Assembly (NCBI RefSeq): GCF_000242615.2
Contig: NZ_KI912268.1
Span: 3,146,690 to 3,210,689, forward strand
Direction of reading: 5' to 3'
Origin: Holophaga foetida DSM 6591
GTDB taxonomy: Bacteria > Acidobacteriota > Holophagae > Holophagales > Holophagaceae
DNA length: 64,000 bases
Made by a program: the position numbers and the translations under genes. This document shows, piece after piece, positions 43,046 through 52,268 of the stretch. Numbering within the stretch: position 1 is the stretch's first letter; each line of letters opens with the position of its first letter. Under the pieces are notes generated by a model. That model saw only the letters and a program-made list of their open reading frames with translations. It had not been told where the DNA came from and did not search any database.

Positions 43046-43174
43046 GATGGCCTCCAGGCCACCATTATCGGGTGTAGGCGTTCCGTTCGGGGGCTGTGAA
43101 TCGCGCTTTCTCCGAGAAGAAGCTGGTCAGGGCCACGCCCCAGACGGCGCGGTTAAGCCAGCGGCCCTCCCCTG

Positions 43175-45268
43175 TCACCTGGCGTTTCGCAGCCGCAGGG
43201 CGTTGAGCACCACGGTCAGGGAACTGAGGCCCATGGCGGCGCCGGCCAGGGCCGGGCCTCCCAGCTTATCCAGGAGGTTGAAGGCGGCCAGGGGGACCAG
43301 GACGAGGTTGTAGCCGAAGGCCCAGGCTAGATTTTGCCGCACGACGCTTCGGGTTCGACGGGCCAGGGCATGGGCCTGAAGCAGTGGGTCCAGGCCCTCC
43401 CGGAGGAGGTTGAGGGGGGCCGCTGCCTGGGTAGCCTCCAGGCCCGGCAGAGAGATGCCCGCGTCTGCCTGGGCCAGGGCCGAGGCGTCGTTGACGCCAT
43501 CTCCCACGAAGGCCACGATGGCGCCCGCGGCCTGGAGTTCCTGGATCCGCTTCTGCTTGTCCTCCGGCTTGCAGCCCCCCCGGGCCTCCTCGATGCCGAG
43601 CTGAGTGCCCAGTCGCCTGACCACCTCCGGGCGATCGCCGCTCAGGAGGTGGATCCTCAGGCCCTGGCGTCGGAGGGCGTCCAGCACCCGGGGCGTCTCC
43701 GGGCGTAGGGCATCCTCCAGCAGGATGAGTCCCAGGAGGGTGGATCCCTCCGCGAGCCCCACCGTCACGGTGCCCTCCGGGATTTCGGGGAAAGGGAGGC
43801 CCAGGAAGGCCTCGTTGCCCAGCCTTAGGGCTCGGCCCTCGACCCGGCCCTCGACGCCTCCCCCGGGGAAAGCCCTGAAGTCCTGGGCCTCAGGGAGGGA
43901 GAGAGCCTGGGCCGCCCCCCGGATGCCCCGGGCCAGGGGGTGCTCCGAGTCCCGCTCCAGGGCGGCGGCCAGCCTCAGGATCTCCTCCCGGGGGAGCTGG
44001 GGGCTCTGGATCTCCTTCAGGGTAGGGCGCCCCAGGGTCAGGGTGCCGGTCTTGTCGAAGACCAGATCCGTGACATCCGCAAGGCGCTCCATGGCCTCGG
44101 CCTGGCGTACCAGGAGTCCTCCCCGGGCGGCGCTCCCCAGAGCGGCGGCCATGGCCACCGGCGTGGCCAGTCCCAGGGCGCAGGGGCAGGCGATCACCAG
44201 GACCGTCACCGCCGGGCGCCAGGCCAGGAGTAGGCTGCCCGTGGCGATCCACCAGCCCACCAGGGTCAGGGCGGCGAGGACCAGGATGGCGGGCACGAAG
44301 ACTGCGGAGACCTTGTCCGCCACCTCCTGGATCGGGGCGCGGCTGCCCTGGGCCTCGGCCACCTGCCGGGCCAGTCTGGCCAGCCAAGTGCCCTGGCCCG
44401 CGCTCTGGACCTGGACCTCCAGGGCGCCGCCGTGGACCATGGCCCCAACCTGCACGCCATCCCCCGGTCCCTTGGGCACCGGAAGGGGCTCGCCGGTAAG
44501 GAGGGCCTCCTCGACTTCCGCCTGGCCCGAGAGGACGATGCCGTCCACGGGGATGGCGGAGCCTGGGCGGACCCGCACCCGGTCCCCCGCCATCAGGATC
44601 CGGGTGGGCACCTCCTCCTCCAGTCCGTCCTCACCGAGGCGGGAGGCCATGGCGGGAGCCAGCTTCAGCAGGGCTTCGAGGCTGTGGGTGGCCCGGTGCT
44701 TGGCCCGGGCCTCCAGATACTTCCCCACCAGGAGGAAGGACACCAGGGCTGCGGCGGTCTCGAAGGGCGGGTGCATGCTGCCCCGCCAGCCCTCGTAGAG
44801 GCCGAAGGCCCAGCTCACCAGGGCCCCCAGGGCCACCAGGGTATCCATGGTGCTCTCCAACTTCCGGAGCTGTCCGAAGGCCCGCCTGAAGAAGGGCCAT
44901 CCGGCCCCAAAGACGGCCCCCGCCGAAAGCAGGGCCTGGATGGGCCAGGGAAGGTGAAGATGCAGGCCGGGAAGCATCGGCGCCATGAGGGGCAGGGTCA
45001 CTACCCAGGCGAGGATGAGGCGCAGCAGGGCCCCCCGGGTGGCTTCGGGTGCTGGTTCGTCGGTGGGGGATACCAGGTGGTAGCCCCTGGCTTCCAGGGC
45101 CCGGCCCAGGACTTCCAGGGAGAGCTCGGCGCCCTCGACCCTGGCTTCCTCTGTGGCGAGGTTCACCTGGGCATGCGCCACTCCGGGCACTGCGGCCAAG
45201 GCCTTCTCCACGCGCCGCACACAGCTCGCGCAGCTCATGCCCTCGACACGGAAGGTATGGATGCTCAT
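43175..45268 (-). CDS. copA: Copper-exporting P1B-type ATPase
   Basis: A 697-residue heavy-metal ATPase with one N-terminal HMA domain (GMSCASC, residues 9-15), then eight membrane helices. The transmembrane metal site is CPC ([13 protein letters not shown]), as in Cu(I) pumps, with the phosphorylation motif [20 protein letters not shown] (the P1B H-P motif), TGE loop [14 protein letters not shown] and hinge [17 protein letters not shown]. It exports Cu(I) from the cytoplasm. It lies 10 bp after the CsoR/RcnR-type gene in a copZ-regulator-copA operon, ATG 45268. Confidence 0.93.
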   Translation of the reverse strand: MSIHTFRVEGMSCASCVRRVEKALAAVPGVAHAQVNLATEEARVEGAELSLEVLGRALEARGYHLVSPTDEPAPEATRGALLRLILAWVVTLPLMAPMLPGLHLHLPWPIQALLSAGAVFGAGWPFFRRAFGQLRKLESTMDTLVALGALVSWAFGLYEGWRGSMHPPFETAAALVSFLLVGKYLEARAKHRATHSLEALLKLAPAMASRLGEDGLEEEVPTRILMAGDRVRVRPGSAIPVDGIVLSGQAEVEEALLTGEPLPVPKGPGDGVQVGAMVHGGALEVQVQSAGQGTWLARLARQVAEAQGSRAPIQEVADKVSAVFVPAILVLAALTLVGWWIATGSLLLAWRPAVTVLVIACPCALGLATPVAMAAALGSAARGGLLVRQAEAMERLADVTDLVFDKTGTLTLGRPTLKEIQSPQLPREEILRLAAALERDSEHPLARGIRGAAQALSLPEAQDFRAFPGGGVEGRVEGRALRLGNEAFLGLPFPEIPEGTVTVGLAEGSTLLGLILLEDALRPETPRVLDALRRQGLRIHLLSGDRPEVVRRLGTQLGIEEARGGCKPEDKQKRIQELQAAGAIVAFVGDGVNDASALAQADAGISLPGLEATQAAAPLNLLREGLDPLLQAHALARRTRSVVRQNLAWAFGYNLVLVPLAAFNLLDKLGGPALAGAAMGLSSLTVVLNALRLRNAR

Positions 45269-45278
45269 TGGATTCCCA

Positions 45279-45566
45279 TCAGCGGTATTTGAGGATTTCC
45301 ATCAGTTCCCCCACGATGCGCTCCTCGTCGCCGCGTTCGTGGGCGGTTACCACGTGGTTCCGGAGGTGGCTCTGCAGTACCTGATCCCCCACCTTCCCCA
45401 GGGCGCCCCCCACGGCCTTGAGCTGCTTGAGGACATCCACGCAGTAGACATGGTCGTTCTCCAGCATGCGAAGCACACCCTCCACATGCCCCTTCACGGA
45501 AAGGAGGCGACGGCGGACATCCTCCTGGACCTCTTCATCCAGCTTGAGGCCATGGCAGCAGATCAT
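45279..45566 (-). CDS. CsoR/RcnR-family metal-sensing repressor
   Basis: A 95-residue DUF156 protein: all-helical, with [39 protein letters not shown] and a C-terminal helix. Metal-site fingerprint: Cys42, His67 and His71 (Q-S-H-L-R-N-H). Canonical Cu(I) CsoR has Cys-His-Cys; His at the third place is the RcnR-like pattern for Ni/Co. A Cys-Cys-His near the N-terminus (residues 3-5) could add ligands. Its neighbours, copZ and copA, are copper genes, so a copper sensor is expected from context; the fingerprint is the odd point. It overlaps the copZ stop by one base (TGATG) and likely binds the GC-rich dyad at 45789. Confidence 0.88.
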   Translation of the reverse strand: MICCHGLKLDEEVQEDVRRRLLSVKGHVEGVLRMLENDHVYCVDVLKQLKAVGGALGKVGDQVLQSHLRNHVVTAHERGDEERIVGELMEILKYR

Positions 45567-45769
45567 CAGAGGGTCTCCTGGGAGGCCTGGTAGCCCTCCT
45601 CCTCCACGGCGGCGATCAGGGCAGAGGGATCCGCCAGCCCCGTCACCTGGGCGCTACGGCTCTTCAGGTCAACCTCTGCGGCCTGGACGCCGGGAACTCC
45701 GAGTAGGGCCGTCTTCACGTGCTGGACGCAATGTCCGCAGGTCATGCCTTCGATCTTCAGCCGGATCAT
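45566..45769 (-). CDS. copZ: Copper chaperone, CopZ/HMA-domain protein
   Basis: A 67-residue single HMA domain: MIRLKIEGMTCGHCVQHVKTALLGVPGVQAAEVDL with the Cu(I) motif M-T-C-G-H-C, and the late strand EEEGYQAS. Start ATG 45769 with GGAGG seven bases ahead. It delivers Cu(I) to CopA and perhaps to the repressor. It is the first gene of the operon and shares one base with the repressor start. Confidence 0.92.
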   Translation of the reverse strand: MIRLKIEGMTCGHCVQHVKTALLGVPGVQAAEVDLKSRSAQVTGLADPSALIAAVEEEGYQASQETL

Positions 45770-45788
45770 GGGGTATCCTCCATCTTGC

Positions 45789-45808
45789 CCCACCCCCCCT
45801 GGGGTGGG
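45789..45808. promoter_or_regulatory. Probable operator of the copper-family repressor
   Basis: CCCACCCC and GGGGTGGG are separated by four bases (45789-45796 and 45801-45808), giving a G/C-tract dyad of the kind used by CsoR/RcnR/FrmR repressors. It lies 20 bp upstream of the copZ start codon. Binding is inferred from position and base pattern. Confidence 0.65.
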
Positions 45809-45937
45809 ATACCAGCATAGGTTCTGCCTGGTTCCTGTCAACTGATCCGCAACGGACTAGCCTGCTTCTTTGCCATACCCGTGCGGGAAGACGCTGATAT
45901 CGGGCTTTCCACGGGTCTTGGCCTACACTGAATCATC

Positions 45938-48628
45938 ATGAATACCCGCCCCGATGAAGTCCTGGAACAGGCGCAAGAGGATGAGGCTCGGAAATCCCGG
46001 GCCCGCCTCAAGATCTTCTTCGGGGCGGCGCCGGGGGTGGGGAAGACCTACGCCATGCTCTCCGAGGCCCAGGAACTGCTTCTCGAGGGCGTGGACGTGG
46101 TGGCGGGTTTCCTGGACACCCATGGGCGCCCTGAATCCCAGGCTCTGACTGCCGGTCTGGAGGTCCTTCCAAGAAAGTCCTTCCCCTATCGGGGGGCCAC
46201 CCTGGAGGAGTTTGATCTGGAGGCGGCGCTGGCTCGGAAACCCAAGGTCATCCTGGTGGACGAGCTCGCCCATGCCAATGCCCCCGGGGCCCTCCACGCC
46301 AAGCGTTGGCAGGATGTCTGGGATCTTCTGGATGCGGGCATTGATGTCCACACCACCCTGAATGTCCAGCACCTGGAGAGTCTCCGGGATGTGGTGGCCC
46401 AGATCACGGGGGTGCTGGTGCGGGAGAACATCCCGGACAAGCTCCTGAGCCGGGCGGACCAGATCGAACTGGTGGACATTCCGCCCGAGGAGCTCATCGA
46501 GCGCCTCCAGGAGGGCAAGGTCTACGTTCCCGAGCAGGCCCGGCATGCCAACGATCGCTTCTTCCGGCGCGGGAATCTCATGGCCCTCCGGGAGCTTGCC
46601 CTCCGGCGCACCGCCGAGCAGGTGGATGCGGATATGCGCCGCTACATGAATGCCAAGGGCATCGGCAAGACCTGGGCCGCCGGAGAGCGGCTGATGGTCT
46701 GCATCAGCTCCCGGCCCGAGTCGGCCCACCTCATCCGCGCCGCCAAGCGGATGGCTGAATCCCTGGATGCTCCATGGATCGTGGCCTACATCGAGTCGCC
46801 GCGGTACCTCAGCTACTCGGAGGCCAGCCGCGTCCAGATCGAGGAGCACCTGCGCCAGGCCGAGCGTCTGGGGGCAGAAACCGTGGTGCTCCAGGGGAGT
46901 CTGGCCCTTGCGGAGGATCTGGTGGCTCTGGCTCTGCGGCGCAATGTCACCAAGATCCTGGTGGGCAAGCCCACGAAGCCCCGCTGGCTTGAATTCTTCA
47001 CGGGATCGCTGCTGGCCGACCTGATCCGGGCCAGTGGAGCCATCGATATCCATGTCATCGCGGGGGAAGAGAAGCCTGGGAAGACCAAACCCGTCCGTCG
47101 ATCCGCCAGCCACACGCCCGTCGGCCACTTCCTTTGGAGCTTCGCGGTCGTGGCGGTGGCCACGGGCTTGGCGCTTCTCATGGCCCGGTATTTCGAGCTG
47201 GCCGATGTGATCATGGTCTACATCCTGGCCATCCTGGTGGTGGCCTCCCGGGTCGGCCGTCTGCCCAGTCTCCTTGCTGCGGTCCTGAGCGTGGTGGCAC
47301 TGGACTTCTTCATCATCCCACCCGTATATTCCCTCGTGGTCCAGGACACCCGCCACAGTGCCACCTTCCTGGTGCTGCTGGTGATGGGCATCGTGATCGG
47401 GAATCTCACGGAGCGGATTCGCCAGCAGGCCAAGCTGGCCCGCTTCCGGGAACAGCGTACCTTGGCCCTCTTCAAACTCAGTGCAGACCTCGCCCGCAGC
47501 GGCAATACGGCCCGCATGGTCTCCCAGGCCATCCGGAGTGTGGCAGCCCAGTTCCAGAGCCATGTCCTGATCTTCCTGCCGGATTCCCAGGGGCGTCTCA
47601 AGTGGCCTCCGGCGGATCTGGCGGCCAAGTTCAGCCCGGCGGAGCTCGGGGTGGCCCAGTGGGCCTTCGATCACCATGAGGTCGCCGGCCTCGAAACGGA
47701 CACCCTGGCGGGAGCCAAGGCCCTCTACCTTCCCCTGACTGGCACCAATGGACCCATCGGGGTCATGGGGGTCCTGCCGGAGGATGTCCCGCGCTGGACT
47801 GAACCGGATCAACGCCATCTCCTGGAGGCCTTCAGCAATCAGACGGCTCTGGCTCTGGAGCGCACTCTGTTGTCGGAACGCTCCCTGGAGAACCAGCGCC
47901 AGGCTGATCGGGAGCATCTCCGCAACGCCCTGCTTTCCTCCGTCTCCCACGACCTCCGTACCCCCCTGGGGGGGATCACCGGTGCCGCCAGCACCCTTCT
48001 AGAGGACGAGGGGCGTCTGACGCAGGAGAACCGTCGTGAGCTGTTGGAGACCATCCATGAGGAGGCCCAGCGCCTCCATCGCCTGGTCTCCAACCTGCTG
48101 GATGTGACCCGCATTGAATCCGGTGTGTTGGAGCTCAAGAAGGAATGGGTGCCCGTGGAGGAACTGGTGGGCGCGGCCCTGGACAGCCTCGGCCAGGTCC
48201 TGGGGACGCGGGGCGTGAAACTCGACTTCCCCAAGAACCTGCCGCTAGTGCCGGTGGATCCGATCCTGGCCGAACAGGCGCTCATCAACCTGCTGGAGAA
48301 TGCTCACAAGTATTCGCCACCGGATCAGCCCATCGAGGTGAGGGCCTGGGCCACCGAGAAGTCGGTAACCCTGGCGATCCTCGATCATGGGCCTGGCATC
48401 CCAGCAGGCGAGGAGGAGCGGATCTTCGAGAAACTGGTAAGGCTCCAGCAGCCGGGTGCGCGCCCCGGCGCCGGACTGGGGCTGGCCATCTGCAAGGGCA
48501 TCATGGACGCCCACGAAGGGCGCATCCAGGCCAGCAACCGCCCGGGTGGTGGTGCCCAGTTCCTGATGAGCCTGCCCTTGGCTCCCCAGCCTCCTCAGCC
48601 CCCGGTGGAGGTCATCGACCATGCCTAA
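45938..48628 (+). CDS. kdpD: Sensor histidine kinase KdpD
   Basis: An 896-residue KdpD. The N-terminal KdpD domain has Walker A GAAPGVGKTYAM (residues 29-40) and VILVDELAH; a universal-stress-like domain follows (MVCISSRPESAHLIRAAKRMA, KILVGKPTKPRWLEF). Hydrophobic segments from about 390 to 490 make the four-helix membrane part, then a GAF domain and the kinase: SSVSHDLRTPLGGITGA (phospho-His), LINLLENAHKYSP and DHGPGIPAGEEERIFEKL. In E. coli it senses K+ limitation and phosphorylates KdpE to induce kdpFABC. Those transporter genes are not in the window. It lies divergent from copZ and overlaps kdpE by 8 bp. Confidence 0.95.
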   Translation: MNTRPDEVLEQAQEDEARKSRARLKIFFGAAPGVGKTYAMLSEAQELLLEGVDVVAGFLDTHGRPESQALTAGLEVLPRKSFPYRGATLEEFDLEAALARKPKVILVDELAHANAPGALHAKRWQDVWDLLDAGIDVHTTLNVQHLESLRDVVAQITGVLVRENIPDKLLSRADQIELVDIPPEELIERLQEGKVYVPEQARHANDRFFRRGNLMALRELALRRTAEQVDADMRRYMNAKGIGKTWAAGERLMVCISSRPESAHLIRAAKRMAESLDAPWIVAYIESPRYLSYSEASRVQIEEHLRQAERLGAETVVLQGSLALAEDLVALALRRNVTKILVGKPTKPRWLEFFTGSLLADLIRASGAIDIHVIAGEEKPGKTKPVRRSASHTPVGHFLWSFAVVAVATGLALLMARYFELADVIMVYILAILVVASRVGRLPSLLAAVLSVVALDFFIIPPVYSLVVQDTRHSATFLVLLVMGIVIGNLTERIRQQAKLARFREQRTLALFKLSADLARSGNTARMVSQAIRSVAAQFQSHVLIFLPDSQGRLKWPPADLAAKFSPAELGVAQWAFDHHEVAGLETDTLAGAKALYLPLTGTNGPIGVMGVLPEDVPRWTEPDQRHLLEAFSNQTALALERTLLSERSLENQRQADREHLRNALLSSVSHDLRTPLGGITGAASTLLEDEGRLTQENRRELLETIHEEAQRLHRLVSNLLDVTRIESGVLELKKEWVPVEELVGAALDSLGQVLGTRGVKLDFPKNLPLVPVDPILAEQALINLLENAHKYSPPDQPIEVRAWATEKSVTLAILDHGPGIPAGEEERIFEKLVRLQQPGARPGAGLGLAICKGIMDAHEGRIQASNRPGGGAQFLMSLPLAPQPPQPPVEVIDHA

Positions 48629-49302
48629 TCAGATCCTCGTGGTGGATGACGAACCGCAGATGGTCCGGTATCTCAGGGCCTCGCTGACCACCCATGGCTA
48701 TGGCGTTCTGGAGGCCTGCACCGCCCGAGAGGCAGAGGATGTGGTGGCGGTCCATCGCCCTGATGTGATCCTGCTGGATCTGGGGCTCCCGGATCGGGAT
48801 GGCCTGCAGCTTGCTCGGACGCTGCGGGAGAGCTGCTCCGCCCCGATCATTGTCATCAGCGCCCGGGGCCAGGAGGAGGACAAGATCCAGGCCTTGGACG
48901 CCGGGGCCGACGACTACCTGACCCTTTGGCACAGGCGAACTCCTGGCCCGCATCCGGGTGGCCCTTCGGCATGGGGCCCACGGGCAGGCCCCGGTCGGGG
49001 AGCCCATTTTCGAGCTGGAGCAGTGGAAGCTGGATCGTGTGCGTCGGGAGCTGACGGTAGCTGGCCAGCGGGTCCACCTTACCCCCAACGAATACAAGCT
49101 CCTGGCCACGCTGGTGGCCAATGCCGGTAGGGTTCTCACCCATACCCAGCTCCTGAAGGAAATCTGGGGGGATGCCGCCGGGGCCCAGCCCCACTACCTG
49201 CGGGTCTACATGGCCCAGCTCCGCCAGAAACTGGAGGCGGAACCAGCAAGGCCCAGGCACCTCATCACTGAACCAGGGGTGGGGTACCGTCTCAGGCTTT
49301 AG
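48621..49302 (+). pseudogene. kdpE: Response regulator KdpE, frameshifted
   Basis: Two frames together encode an OmpR-type regulator. Residues 1-101 are a normal receiver domain (ILVVDDEPQMVRYLRASL, DVILLDLGLPDRDG with the phospho-Asp, SAPIIVISARG, ALDAGADDYLT). At 48921-48927 the expected K-P-F-G-T-G-E-L-L codons are five bases short: ACC is followed by CTTTGGC, and the frame shifts so that FGTGELLARIRVALRHG and the winged-helix output domain continue in another frame to 49302. The lost codons include the conserved receiver Lys. Either the gene is inactive, making KdpD an orphan kinase, or the base string is a sequencing error. The gene starts eight bases before the kdpD stop. Confidence 0.88.
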
Positions 49303-49798
49303 GAAGGGGTTTGTGGGTGTAGACCGGCAGTTTGGCGCGGCGCCATGCCCGCATGCCGCCGCGCAGGACATAGATCCAGTTGTGTCCCTCTCCGGTGAGC
49401 AGGGGCAGGGCCAGATGGGAGAGTTCGTCGGTCTCGTCCACCAGGATGATGGCGTCCTTCTCCTTGGCATCGAGTTCATGCAGGCGCTTCCGGAGTTCCG
49501 TCAGCGGGATGCTCATGGCCCCGCGGATGTGCCCCTTGGGACCCTCGTAGGTTTCGCGGGGTCGAAGGTCCACGATCCGGGGGGGGCTGCCCATCATGAG
49601 GGACTCCAGTTGCAGGGGGGTCATGGTTGGCGCCTTGCGGGCCCTCCTGTCCGAGGGGAGGTCCCGGAGCCTGAGGAAGAGGAGCACCAGAAGCACGAGC
49701 AGCGTAAAGCCGATGGGGATCAGGAACGCAGGCTGTAGCAGACTGGGGTCGAGCCCCCAGGAGCCCTGCGCTGCCATCGCAAACGACCGGTTCAGCAT
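49292..49798 (-). CDS. Membrane-anchored rhodanese-like protein without catalytic Cys
   Basis: A 168-residue protein, ATG 49798, with one transmembrane helix at the N-terminus (LLQPAFLIPIGFTLLVLLVLLFLRL) and a cytoplasmic rhodanese fold: MTPLQLESLM, PRIVDLRPRETYEGPKGHIRGAMSIPLTELRKRL and YVLRGGMRAWRRAKLPV. In active sulfurtransferases the strand IIL-V-Y-C is followed by the Cys loop; here it reads IILVDETDELSH, with Asp and no Cys, so it should not transfer sulfur. A scaffold or binding role is possible. It overlaps kdpE by 11 bp, tail to tail. Confidence 0.75.
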   Translation of the reverse strand: MLNRSFAMAAQGSWGLDPSLLQPAFLIPIGFTLLVLLVLLFLRLRDLPSDRRARKAPTMTPLQLESLMMGSPPRIVDLRPRETYEGPKGHIRGAMSIPLTELRKRLHELDAKEKDAIILVDETDELSHLALPLLTGEGHNWIYVLRGGMRAWRRAKLPVYTHKPLPKA

Positions 49799-49993
49799 CA
49801 CACCTTCCTTTATGGGAGTCGGGAGATCCTGAACCAATGATGGGAAGTTTTTCCCCTTTGCCAAGTGGGGCTTTCACGGTTGGGAATTTGTTTGGTTTCC
49901 CTGATCCCGATCAGCCCTTCTTCTTCATCTTCCAGTCAAATCGAACCCCGTGGCCTGGAAGAACTCCGGTAGAGGCGCCTCGGCTCCATGGGT

Positions 49994-50971
49994 TCAGATC
50001 TCTATCCCCAGGCGTTCCAGGAGGGTCTGGAAGGGAGGGGGCAGGGGAGCCATCACCGCGACCCGTTCACCGCTCCCGGGGTGGTCCAGGGAGAGTTTCC
50101 ATGCGTGGAGCATGGGGTGCTCGCACAGGATGGCGCGCTTCTCCTCGTCCTGCCAGCGGGTGGGTCCGCCGTAGAGGGGGTCGCCCAGGATGGGGGCACC
50201 GAGGTGTCCCAGGTGGACCCGGATCTGGTGGGTGCGGCCCGTCAGGAGTTCGCACTCCACCAGGGCCAGTCCCGCGACCCTGGCCAGGACCTTCACCCGG
50301 GTCTGGGCGGGGCGTCCTGAGGTGGTGATGCACATCTTCAGACGCTCCAGACGATGGCGGCCGATGGGTTCGTCGATGAGGAAGCTCCCCAGCTCCGGGA
50401 GCCTGCGGGAGTTCCGCACCAAGGCCAGGTAGCGCTTGTCGACGGTGCGGGCCTTGAACTGGGCCTGGATGGAAGCCTGGGCCTGGGCGTCCTTGGCGGT
50501 GACCAGGCAGCCGGTGGTGAAGCGGTCCAGGCGGTGGACCAGACCGGGCCAGAGGGGCGCAGCCTCCTCGTCGTCGTCCTCGGCGGCCTGGGTTTCCTGC
50601 AGGGCCAGGGCCTCTTTCTGGAGGCGCCCCAGGAGTGCGTTGGCCACGGTTCCGGTGGGATGGCCGGGACCTGGGTGTACGACGACTCCGGCAGGTTTGT
50701 CCAGGATCCAGATCCGGTCGTCCTCGTAGAGCGTGGGCAGGTCGAGATCCTCGGGCAGGAGGTGGAGCCCTGGGGGGGTGATGTCCGGGACTTCGGTCTC
50801 CACCTCGTCCCCGGCCCGGAGGCGGGTACCGCTCTTGGTGACGGCTTGGCCCTTGACAGCGACCTTGCCGGAGCGGATCCAGAGATCCCACTGGGAGCGG
50901 GGGATTTCGGGGAATCGTTCAGTGAGGAAGCGGTCCAGACGTGCGTAATCCTGTTCCAGGATGATCTTCAA
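49994..50971 (-). CDS. rluD: 23S rRNA pseudouridine synthase, RluD type
   Basis: A 325-residue synthase with an N-terminal S4 domain (ARLDRFLTERFPEIPRSQWDLWIRSGKVAVKG) and the RluA-family catalytic domain: LDKPAGVVVHPGPGHPTGTVANALL, VHRLDRFTTGCLV with the catalytic Asp, and GRTHQIRVHLGHLGAPILGDPLYGG. RluD-type enzymes modify U1911/1915/1917 of helix 69. A 25-residue acidic insert (TQAAEDDDEEAAP) precedes the HRLD motif. It follows lgt by 3 bp in one operon. Confidence 0.92.
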   Translation of the reverse strand: MKIILEQDYARLDRFLTERFPEIPRSQWDLWIRSGKVAVKGQAVTKSGTRLRAGDEVETEVPDITPPGLHLLPEDLDLPTLYEDDRIWILDKPAGVVVHPGPGHPTGTVANALLGRLQKEALALQETQAAEDDDEEAAPLWPGLVHRLDRFTTGCLVTAKDAQAQASIQAQFKARTVDKRYLALVRNSRRLPELGSFLIDEPIGRHRLERLKMCITTSGRPAQTRVKVLARVAGLALVECELLTGRTHQIRVHLGHLGAPILGDPLYGGPTRWQDEEKRAILCEHPMLHAWKLSLDHPGSGERVAVMAPLPPPFQTLLERLGIEI

Positions 50972-50974
50972 GGC

Positions 50975-51766
50975 TCAAGCCTCCTTGGGGGCCGCGTAGC
51001 TGCGGCGGAACCAGAACCATAGAATGATTCCGGCGATGATGAAGAGGAGGGCGGTGACCCGTCCGGTGGAGAGCCCCGCGAACCAGACCCCGCGGTCCAG
51101 ATCCCCCCGCCAGGTCTCCATGAGGGCCCGCCCCAGCCCTTCGAGGACGAAGTAGCTGGCCAGCACCTGGCCCGTGAATCGCCGGTGTTTGCGAACCAGG
51201 AGCAGAAGGCCCATCACCGCCAGGTTCATGCAGAAGGTGTAGAGCTGGACAGGATGGATCGGTAGGTCGAGGGGGGTCCCCGATAGCATGTGGGCGTCTG
51301 GGTTGGTGAAGATCACTGCCAGGGCGCTGTGGCTTTCGCTGCCGTAGCAGCAGCCTGCGGAGAAGCAGCCAAGGCGGCCGATGGCCTGCCCCAGCGCCAC
51401 GGCCGGGACACAGGCGTCCAGGGTGAGGGGCAGGTTAAGCTTGAGCTTCCGGGCCCGCCAGAAGAGGGCGATGGCTCCGGCGATGATGCCGCCATGCACG
51501 GCGCCTCCCGCCCGGAGAGTGTCCAGGCTGAAGGCATCCTGGAGGCGGGCACCCCCGGACACATCCACGACGACCATGAGAACCTTGGCGCCCACAACCC
51601 CTGCCAGGAGCAGGGTGATGCTGAGGTCCACGATGGCATCGCCGGACAGGCCGTCCATGCGCCCCTGGCGCTTGGCCAGGGCCAGGGCGGAAAAGAAGGC
51701 GATGACCAGCAGGAGGCCATAGGTGCCGACAGGAAAGTTACCGATGCGGAAAAGAATGGGGTGCAT
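50975..51766 (-). CDS. lgt: Prolipoprotein diacylglyceryl transferase
   Basis: A 263-residue membrane enzyme that attaches diacylglycerol to the lipobox Cys of preprolipoproteins. It has seven membrane helices and the signature GQAIGRLGCFSAGCCYG (family G-R-x-G-N-F-x-N-x-E region in its short-form variant), AVHGGIIAGAIA, LPIHPVQLYTF and the C-terminal RALMETWRGD. The long family members differ in the signature; this form with two Cys pairs is typical of the delta-proteobacterial/acidobacterial kind. It leads the lgt-rluD operon and is divergent from the HIT-like gene. Confidence 0.92.
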   Translation of the reverse strand: MHPILFRIGNFPVGTYGLLLVIAFFSALALAKRQGRMDGLSGDAIVDLSITLLLAGVVGAKVLMVVVDVSGGARLQDAFSLDTLRAGGAVHGGIIAGAIALFWRARKLKLNLPLTLDACVPAVALGQAIGRLGCFSAGCCYGSESHSALAVIFTNPDAHMLSGTPLDLPIHPVQLYTFCMNLAVMGLLLLVRKHRRFTGQVLASYFVLEGLGRALMETWRGDLDRGVWFAGLSTGRVTALLFIIAGIILWFWFRRSYAAPKEA

Positions 51767-51810
51767 GAAGCTCCTCGTAAGGCTCCATTGTAATGGGTAT
51801 GGAGGTGTTC

Positions 51811-52251
51811 ATGAGTCAGGTGCTGAGAGTCTTCGAGGATGAGTTCTTCACCCTCGACGGGGCGGACTATTGCGCCATCCCCGGGTACCTGATCCTGCGG
51901 TGCAAGGGGGCGGCCACTTCCGCGGGTGAACTCTCCGAGGAGGAGGCCGCCCGCTTCGGGGTTCTCTATGCCAAGGCTGTGAAGGCCATCGAGGAGCTGG
52001 CGGGAGCCGACCGGGTCTATACCTTGGTTTTCGCGGAGATGGATCGTCGCTTCCATGTGCACCTCTTTCCCAGGACGCGCTGGATGCTGTTGGACTACTG
52101 GAAGCATCACGGAGATTGCCAAGCGGGCCCCGCCAACGGTCCCCTGCTCTTCGAGTGGGCAAGGACCACCTACACGGGTCAGCTCCGCCTGCCCGTTGGG
52201 GCGCCATCGGTCGAGGACGTCCTGGAGCGTCTCCGGGCCGCGCTATCCTGA
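51811..52251 (+). CDS. HIT-like superfamily protein
   Basis: A 146-residue protein, start ATG 51811 with GGAGG five bases ahead (another ATG at 51793 encodes that site). The core RVYTLVFAEMDRRFHVHLFPRTRWM carries H-V-H, the first two His of the HIT motif (H-x-H-x-H), with a Phe-Pro in place of the third. The layout GADYCAIPGYLILRCKGAATSAGELSEEEAARFGVLYAKAVKAIEE resembles Ap4A hydrolase/diadenosine phosphatase relatives. Without the third His a hydrolase activity is doubtful; a nucleotide-binding or transferase role is open. It precedes the aminotransferase by 17 bp and may share its transcript. Confidence 0.6.
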   Translation: MSQVLRVFEDEFFTLDGADYCAIPGYLILRCKGAATSAGELSEEEAARFGVLYAKAVKAIEELAGADRVYTLVFAEMDRRFHVHLFPRTRWMLLDYWKHHGDCQAGPANGPLLFEWARTTYTGQLRLPVGAPSVEDVLERLRAALS

Positions 52252-52268
52252 AGAGTCACGGAGTTTCC

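Noticed and set aside
45923-47950. A 675-codon minus-strand frame over kdpD
   Set aside because: Antisense to kdpD, composition is typical of shadow frames.
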